Both the position numbers and the translations under genes were made by a program. Under the pieces are notes generated by a model. That model ran no database searches, was not told the DNA's origin, and saw only the letters and a program-made list of their open reading frames with translations. Shown one piece after another: positions 6,297 through 10,001 of a stretch of 10,001 bases of DNA (its first letter is position 1; each line of letters starts with the position of its first letter). This DNA comes from an uncultured Methylophilus sp. (GTDB taxonomy: Bacteria; Pseudomonadota; Gammaproteobacteria; Burkholderiales; Methylophilaceae), in assembly GCA_936943315.1 (NCBI GenBank), contig CAKZJM010000399.1, positions 1 to 10,001 on the forward strand, given 5' to 3'.

Positions 6297-7520
6297 ATGA
6301 TGACACTTGCTCTGAATTCACGCCTGGACGACGTTGAGTCTGCACACGGCATCGTGTTTGGCGATACCCCGCAAGAAATTACCAGGCAATTATGCGACTA
6401 CCTAGCACTCACCGCCGTGGAGCGGGATATTGAAGGGGGCACGCCCTATGAACAACGGCAGGCGGTACGCGATAGCGGCTTGCTCAAGTTGCTGATTCCC
6501 GCCTCATTGGGCGGGCTGGGTGGCGACTGGCCCCAGATTTACCAAATCATCCGCCAGATCGCGCGTGTCGATAGCTCGATTGCACAGGTCTTTGCGTTCC
6601 AGTTTTTGATGCTGACCTCCATACGCTTATATGGCGATGAGGCGCAATGGCAGCACTATTTCAAACTCACCGCCAGGCAAAACCTATGGTGGGGCAATGC
6701 CTTAAACCCGCTGGATAACCGGACTGTGGCGCATAAGGCACCAGGCGGCTACACCTTCAGCGGGCAAAAAAGTTTTTGCTCTGGCTCTATGGACTCTGAT
6801 TACCTGATTGTGTCGGCGATTGAAGAGGGGAGCGGCAAGTTTCTGGTCGCTGCCGTGCCCACCACCCGGGCGGGCATCCATCTCAAGGGCGATTGGGACA
6901 ATATTGGCCAACGGCAGACCGACAGCGGCAGTGCCGAGTTTCACCAGCTTTGGGTCGATGACAGTGAATTGCTGATGAACCCCGGCCCGTTGAGTTCGCC
7001 TTTCGCCAGCCTGCGCTCACTGGTTGCGCAGCTGATTTTCACGAATATCTACCTGGGCATTGCTGAAGGCGCACTGGCTGAAGGCGCCAAATACACCCGC
7101 AGCAGCAGCCGGGTATGGTCTGGCTCACTGGCGCAAACCATACACGAAGACCCATTCACCTTGCTGCATTACGGCGAGTTCTGGGCCAGCCTGCATGCCT
7201 CTGCCGTGCTGGCAGACCATGCGGCAGGCTTGCTTGACCAGGCCTGGCAGCAAACCCTGGGCCTGGATGAGCAAACACGCGGTGAACTGGCACTGGCCGT
7301 GTTTTCGGCCAAGGTGAATGCGACGCGTGCCGGTCTGGATGTGACCACCCGCATCTTCGAAGTGGCTGGCGCACGCGCCACCACGGCCAAGCTACGCATG
7401 GATAGATTCTGGCGCAATTTGCGCGTGTATACGCTGCACGACCCGGTCGATTACAAACTCAAGGATTTAGGCGATTGGGCGCTGAATGGGCAATATCCAA
7501 CCCCCAGCTTTTACGCCTAG
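6297..7520 (+). CDS. Second DszC/SfnB-like flavin monooxygenase paralogue, with altered histidines
   Basis: This 407-residue paralogue of the minus-strand gene at 3568-4779 is recognisable block by block: LTAVERD, WGNALNPLD (132-140), SFCSG (159-163), GDWDNIGQRQTDSG, NIYLGIAEGA and TLHDPVDYKLKDLG. It should share the acyl-CoA dehydrogenase fold and FMNH2-dependent oxygenase chemistry. Three positions that are His in the paralogue are replaced: FQHLML becomes FQFLML (F103), DRHWRN becomes DRFWRN (F371) and RTHTLHD becomes RVYTLHD (Y378). The last His (H381) is kept. In DszC, histidines in the THTLH segment lie at the active site, so substrate or mechanism may differ. The gene begins 5 bases after the ssuD stop. 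The second ATG (6300) is better spaced from AGGAG (6290-6294) than the first (6297). The substrate is unknown. Confidence 0.86.
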   Translation: MMTLALNSRLDDVESAHGIVFGDTPQEITRQLCDYLALTAVERDIEGGTPYEQRQAVRDSGLLKLLIPASLGGLGGDWPQIYQIIRQIARVDSSIAQVFAFQFLMLTSIRLYGDEAQWQHYFKLTARQNLWWGNALNPLDNRTVAHKAPGGYTFSGQKSFCSGSMDSDYLIVSAIEEGSGKFLVAAVPTTRAGIHLKGDWDNIGQRQTDSGSAEFHQLWVDDSELLMNPGPLSSPFASLRSLVAQLIFTNIYLGIAEGALAEGAKYTRSSSRVWSGSLAQTIHEDPFTLLHYGEFWASLHASAVLADHAAGLLDQAWQQTLGLDEQTRGELALAVFSAKVNATRAGLDVTTRIFEVAGARATTAKLRMDRFWRNLRVYTLHDPVDYKLKDLGDWALNGQYPTPSFYA

Positions 7521-7529
7521 CAAGGTGAT

Positions 7530-7544
7530 CACACACTGTGTGTG
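7530..7544. repeat. Short CA/TG inverted repeat between operon genes
   Basis: CACACAC and GTGTGTG flank a single T, giving a 15-base perfect odd palindrome in the 50-base gap before the amidohydrolase-fold gene. There is no T tract behind it, so it is not a terminator. It may be an mRNA processing or stability hairpin, or a simple-sequence coincidence. Confidence 0.4.
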
Positions 7545-7570
7545 CGAACTCACGTTATTAAAGAAAGTAT

Positions 7571-8425
7571 ATGAAACAAAACATCATTGATTTACGTAAC
7601 CGTCCTGCGTTCTTGCACGACTTTTTTGGCGCAACGCCCAACACGCCCGCTTATGACACCGCTAAATGGTTGAATCAGCGCGTCGGGTCGCTTGAGCCTG
7701 AGCATTTCCGCCGCTCATATACGGTAGAAGGCTATTTGCAGGAAATAGACGACGCGGGCATTGATATTGCCGTGGTGGTTGGGCGCGAAACGCCAGACCT
7801 CACCATAGACGACCAGCGTATCGCGGACCTGGTCAAACACAGCCCAAAGCTTGTGGGCTTGGGCTCGGTGGATATTGAAACACGCGGCGTCGAGAGTGCT
7901 TTAGCCGCCATTGAAAAAGCGGTTAAACACTATGGCTTTAAAGCCATTAATATCGAGCCCGGTTTCGGTAAACCTGCCCGCCAGGTCGACGACCCGCTGT
8001 TTGAGCCGGTCTATGAAGCTTGCCAGCAATATAGCGTGCCGGTATGCGTGATGTCTGGCCCAACGACGCCGGATCTGGATTATGCACATCCCAATGCCGT
8101 GGCGCGGCTGGCGCGCAAATACCCTAACCTCAACATCATTTGTTTCCACGGCTATTACCCGTTTGTGAACGAAATCGTTGGCGCGGCTTTCCGTTATCCT
8201 AATCTACACCTGGTGCCAGATATGTATATTTTCCAGCCCGGTGCCGAGCTCTATGTGCAAGCTGCCAACCAGTTTCTGGGCGACCAGTTATTGTTCGGAA
8301 CCTCTTACCCATTCAGGCCGATGAAACAGACCATAGACGATTTTGCGGCGCTCGGCTTTAAGGACGACGTGTTGGAGAAAGTGTTTTACCAAAACGCTGC
8401 GCAGTTATTAAAGCTCAGTGTTTAA
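7571..8425 (+). CDS. Amidohydrolase-2 (PF04909-like) fold protein lacking most metal ligands
   Basis: This 284-residue TIM-barrel-type protein resembles the amidohydrolase-2 superfamily, whose members hydrolyse or decarboxylate substrates with a bound metal. Landmarks are IIDLRNRPAF (5-14), YLQEIDDAGIDIAVVVGRE (55-73), LVGLGSVDIE, GFKAINIEPGFGKP (122-135), NLNIICFHGYYP (186-197) and LLFGTSYPFRP (240-250). The usual N-terminal HxH is replaced by DLR, the IHxG His by MSG (161-163) and the GxDYP Asp by Ser245; only H193 remains of the normal ligand set. A classical metal hydrolase seems unlikely, and it may be a divergent enzyme or a binding protein. Co-transcription with ssuD and ribB ties it to organosulfur use, perhaps handling the carbon product. 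The start has a weak AAGAAAG ribosome site. Function is not known to me. Confidence 0.8.
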   Translation: MKQNIIDLRNRPAFLHDFFGATPNTPAYDTAKWLNQRVGSLEPEHFRRSYTVEGYLQEIDDAGIDIAVVVGRETPDLTIDDQRIADLVKHSPKLVGLGSVDIETRGVESALAAIEKAVKHYGFKAINIEPGFGKPARQVDDPLFEPVYEACQQYSVPVCVMSGPTTPDLDYAHPNAVARLARKYPNLNIICFHGYYPFVNEIVGAAFRYPNLHLVPDMYIFQPGAELYVQAANQFLGDQLLFGTSYPFRPMKQTIDDFAALGFKDDVLEKVFYQNAAQLLKLSV

Positions 8426-8442
8426 GCGTTAAAGGAATCAGC

Positions 8443-9171
8443 ATGTTACAAAGAACAGAATCATTTGATACCGTGGCGGACGCCATCGAAGCCATTGCCA
8501 ATGGCGAGTTTGTGATCGTGGTTGATGATACCGACCGTGAAAATGAGGGCGACCTGATTATTGCCGCCGAGAAAATCACCGCCGAAAAAATGGCGTTTCT
8601 GGTCAGACATAGTAGCGGCCTGGTGTGCGTCGCCATGCAAGCGCAACGTTTGCAGGCGCTTGATTTACCGCAGATGGTCACCGAGAACGCCGACCCGTTC
8701 CGCACTGCATTCACTGTCAGTGTCGATTACAAATATGGCACCACCAGTGGTATTTCGGCAGCAGATCGGGCCCTGACTTTGCGTGCGCTGGCCGACCCCG
8801 CTAGCCAGGCCAGCGACTTTCACCGCCCAGGGCATCTCTTCCCGCTGCGAGCGCGTTTGGGTGGCGTGCTGGAGCGGCCCGGCCATACCGAGGCGGCGCA
8901 TGACCTGGCCGTGCTGGCGGGCTTGCAGCCGGTGGGCGTGCTATGCGAAATTGTCAATGACGATGGCAGCATGGCCCGGCGCCCCGACTTGCTACGCTTT
9001 GCCAAGCAGCATGGGTTAAAGATCATTACGATTGCCGATATGATTGCCTACCGTGAGCGGCAAGTGGAGCTGGCCTATCCAGCGCTTCGCCAACCTTCAC
9101 CTCTCCCGCTTTCACGCCCGCTCAGGCAACAAAGCGCTTTGCTAGATGCGGCCATGGTCTACAGTGGCTAA
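8443..9171 (+). CDS. ribB: 3,4-dihydroxy-2-butanone 4-phosphate synthase (riboflavin biosynthesis)
   Basis: RibB makes 3,4-dihydroxy-2-butanone 4-phosphate from ribulose 5-phosphate with loss of formate, supplying the four-carbon unit of riboflavin. The catalytic loop DDTDRENEGDLI (28-39) includes R32, E33 and E35. It is followed by YGTTSGISAADRALT, RPGHLFPLRA (128-137), GHTEAAHDL with H148, and CEIVNDDGSMAR with E169, all expected active-site blocks. The core ends near residue 208 (DMIAYRERQ), where RibBA proteins continue into a RibA domain. Here there is instead a proline- and leucine-rich tail of about 35 residues that I do not recognise, so the enzyme is RibB only; ribA lies in the divergent operon. 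It is the last gene of the plus-strand operon, 17 bases after its neighbour, with an AAAGGA ribosome site. No FMN riboswitch fits in that gap. Confidence 0.94.
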   Translation: MLQRTESFDTVADAIEAIANGEFVIVVDDTDRENEGDLIIAAEKITAEKMAFLVRHSSGLVCVAMQAQRLQALDLPQMVTENADPFRTAFTVSVDYKYGTTSGISAADRALTLRALADPASQASDFHRPGHLFPLRARLGGVLERPGHTEAAHDLAVLAGLQPVGVLCEIVNDDGSMARRPDLLRFAKQHGLKIITIADMIAYRERQVELAYPALRQPSPLPLSRPLRQQSALLDAAMVYSG

Positions 9172-9193
9172 TCGTTGCGGTGGCGCATGAAAT

Positions 9194-9223
9194 AAAAAAG
9201 CCCTCATATGAGGGCTTTTTTTT
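9194..9223. terminator. Bidirectional intrinsic terminator between convergent genes
   Basis: GCCCTCAT and ATGAGGGC (9200-9215) form a GC-rich hairpin, flanked by six A residues on the left and eight T residues on the right. It can therefore stop transcription from ribB (plus) and from the converging sfnB-like gene (minus). It lies 22 bases after the ribB stop and 10 bases from the sfnB stop. Confidence 0.95.
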
Positions 9224-9233
9224 CTGCTTATTA

Positions 9234-10001
9234 TTAAATCCAAGGGTGACGAGGCGGCTTCACGTTATTTAAGCTGTAATTACCCACGGCATAATATTTC
9301 CAGCGCACCGGGTCATGCAATGTGTGGGTGCGGGCGTTGCGCCAGTGGCGGTCCAGGTTATATTCCCCCAGTGTTGAACGGGTGCCTGCCAGTTCAAACA
9401 ATTTACTGCCTGCCAGCAGGGCGGTTTCTGTGCTCAGCACTTTGGCTTCTGCCACGGCAATAGAGGCTTCTGCCACCGTGTCTTCGTTGGGGTTGCGTTG
9501 CGCTTCGTCAATATATTGACCGGCACGGGCTAACAAGGCCTCGGTGGCATGCAGGCGAATCTGCAGGTCGCCGATATCTTTAATCGTATGCGGGTCTTCG
9601 TAGCCGTGCTCAAGGTCGGTATCAATCCATGGGCGGGTATGGTTACGCACAAAGTGCAGGGTATCTTTGAACGCCGCGCGGGCAATGCCGGTATCGACGG
9701 CGACCTGAATGATCTGGAAGATGGCGCCATCGGCAGTCGGCTTGTCATAGCCCTTGTAGCCCGGCACGAGGTACGACTTCGGCACCTTCACATCCTTCAG
9801 CACGACGGTGCCGGACAGCGTGGTGCGCTGACCGAAGCTCGACCAGTCGTCGTAAACCGTGAGGCCCGGCGCATCGCGGTCCGCAATTGCATACCAGGCG
9901 CGGCCCTCTTCATCGAGCGCGACGATCGGCACCTTGTGGGCCAGAAGCGCGCCGGACGAATAGAATTTCTGGCCGTTGACCACAACGTGATCCCCATGGT
10001 C
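9234..10001 (-). CDS. sfnB: SfnB-family sulfur-acquisition oxidoreductase, 5' end outside the window
   Basis: These are the C-terminal 256 codons of an acyl-CoA-dehydrogenase-fold flavoprotein of the SfnB type, linked in Pseudomonas to use of dimethyl sulfone and related sulfur sources. The frame is open to the right edge (reading in with DHGDHVVVNGQKF), so the GTG at 9983 is internal. Landmarks are FYSSGALLAHKVP, DDWSSFGQRTTLSGTVVL, PWIDTDLEHGYEDP, LFELAGTRSTLGEYNLDRHW, RNARTHTLHDPVRWKYYAVG and the terminal PPRHPWI. It is more distant from the other two paralogues than they are from each other, and it keeps the full DRHWRN-THTLH signature. It converges on ribB and shares the terminator. Codon use shifts part way along: upstream of about 9735 Lys is mostly AAG (6 of 7), downstream mostly AAA (5 of 6). 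Confidence 0.87.
   Translation of the reverse strand, partial: DHGDHVVVNGQKFYSSGALLAHKVPIVALDEEGRAWYAIADRDAPGLTVYDDWSSFGQRTTLSGTVVLKDVKVPKSYLVPGYKGYDKPTADGAIFQIIQVAVDTGIARAAFKDTLHFVRNHTRPWIDTDLEHGYEDPHTIKDIGDLQIRLHATEALLARAGQYIDEAQRNPNEDTVAEASIAVAEAKVLSTETALLAGSKLFELAGTRSTLGEYNLDRHWRNARTHTLHDPVRWKYYAVGNYSLNNVKPPRHPWI

Noticed and set aside
6001..6345. 114-codon minus-strand open frame opposite the end of ssuD
   Set aside because: It covers a conserved SsuD region on the other strand and shows no motif or ribosome site of its own.
8426..8442. FMN riboswitch upstream of ribB
   Set aside because: The gap is only 17 bases and contains just a ribosome binding site. No RFN-element sequence is visible upstream of ribA either, where the genes overlap.
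1..10001. CRISPR arrays, tRNA or rRNA genes, insertion sequences
   Set aside because: No regularly spaced direct repeats, cloverleaf-like segments, transposase motifs or terminal inverted repeats were seen on either strand.

Overview
The window looks like a Gram-negative proteobacterial chromosome of roughly 50-55% GC. I suspect a betaproteobacterium, possibly a Methylophilaceae-like methylotroph. This rests only on gene style and composition (inference, low certainty), because no rRNA or other phylogenetic marker is present.

Layout. Positions 1-153 (minus) hold the start of a Flp-type pilin, followed by a 330-base AT-rich leader and promoter region. Positions 484-1638 (minus) encode a membrane-bound GGDEF diguanylate cyclase whose start shows a probable one-base frameshift. 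From 1799 to 4779 runs a tightly packed minus-strand operon: a DszC/SfnB-like flavin monooxygenase (3568-4779), then an SfnR-like sigma-54 activator (2448-3571, broken by one missing base near 3427), then ribA (1799-2461). The reading frames overlap by 3 and 14 bases. From 5158 to 9171 runs a divergent plus-strand operon: ssuD, a second DszC/SfnB-like gene, an amidohydrolase-fold protein and ribB. It ends at a strong bidirectional terminator (9194-9223). A convergent third family member, closest to SfnB, enters from the right edge (9234-10001, minus).

The 378-base divergent control region (4780-5157) is the most informative stretch. It holds back-to-back sigma-54 (-24/-12) promoters, one per operon. 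Between them are three TGCTG-N6-CAGCA inverted repeats, the obvious candidates for the activator's binding sites.

Interpretation. This is a self-contained organosulfur scavenging regulon. Reduced-flavin-dependent monooxygenases (SsuD and DszC/SfnB types) release sulfite from sulfonates or related compounds. The two committed enzymes of riboflavin synthesis, RibA (GTP cyclohydrolase II) and RibB (DHBP synthase), are split between the divergent operons, so flavin supply would rise together with flavin-dependent desulfurisation. No flavin reductase (SsuE/MsuE) or ABC transporter lies in the window. The frameshift in the activator raises the question of whether the regulon is silenced here or the base is a sequencing error.
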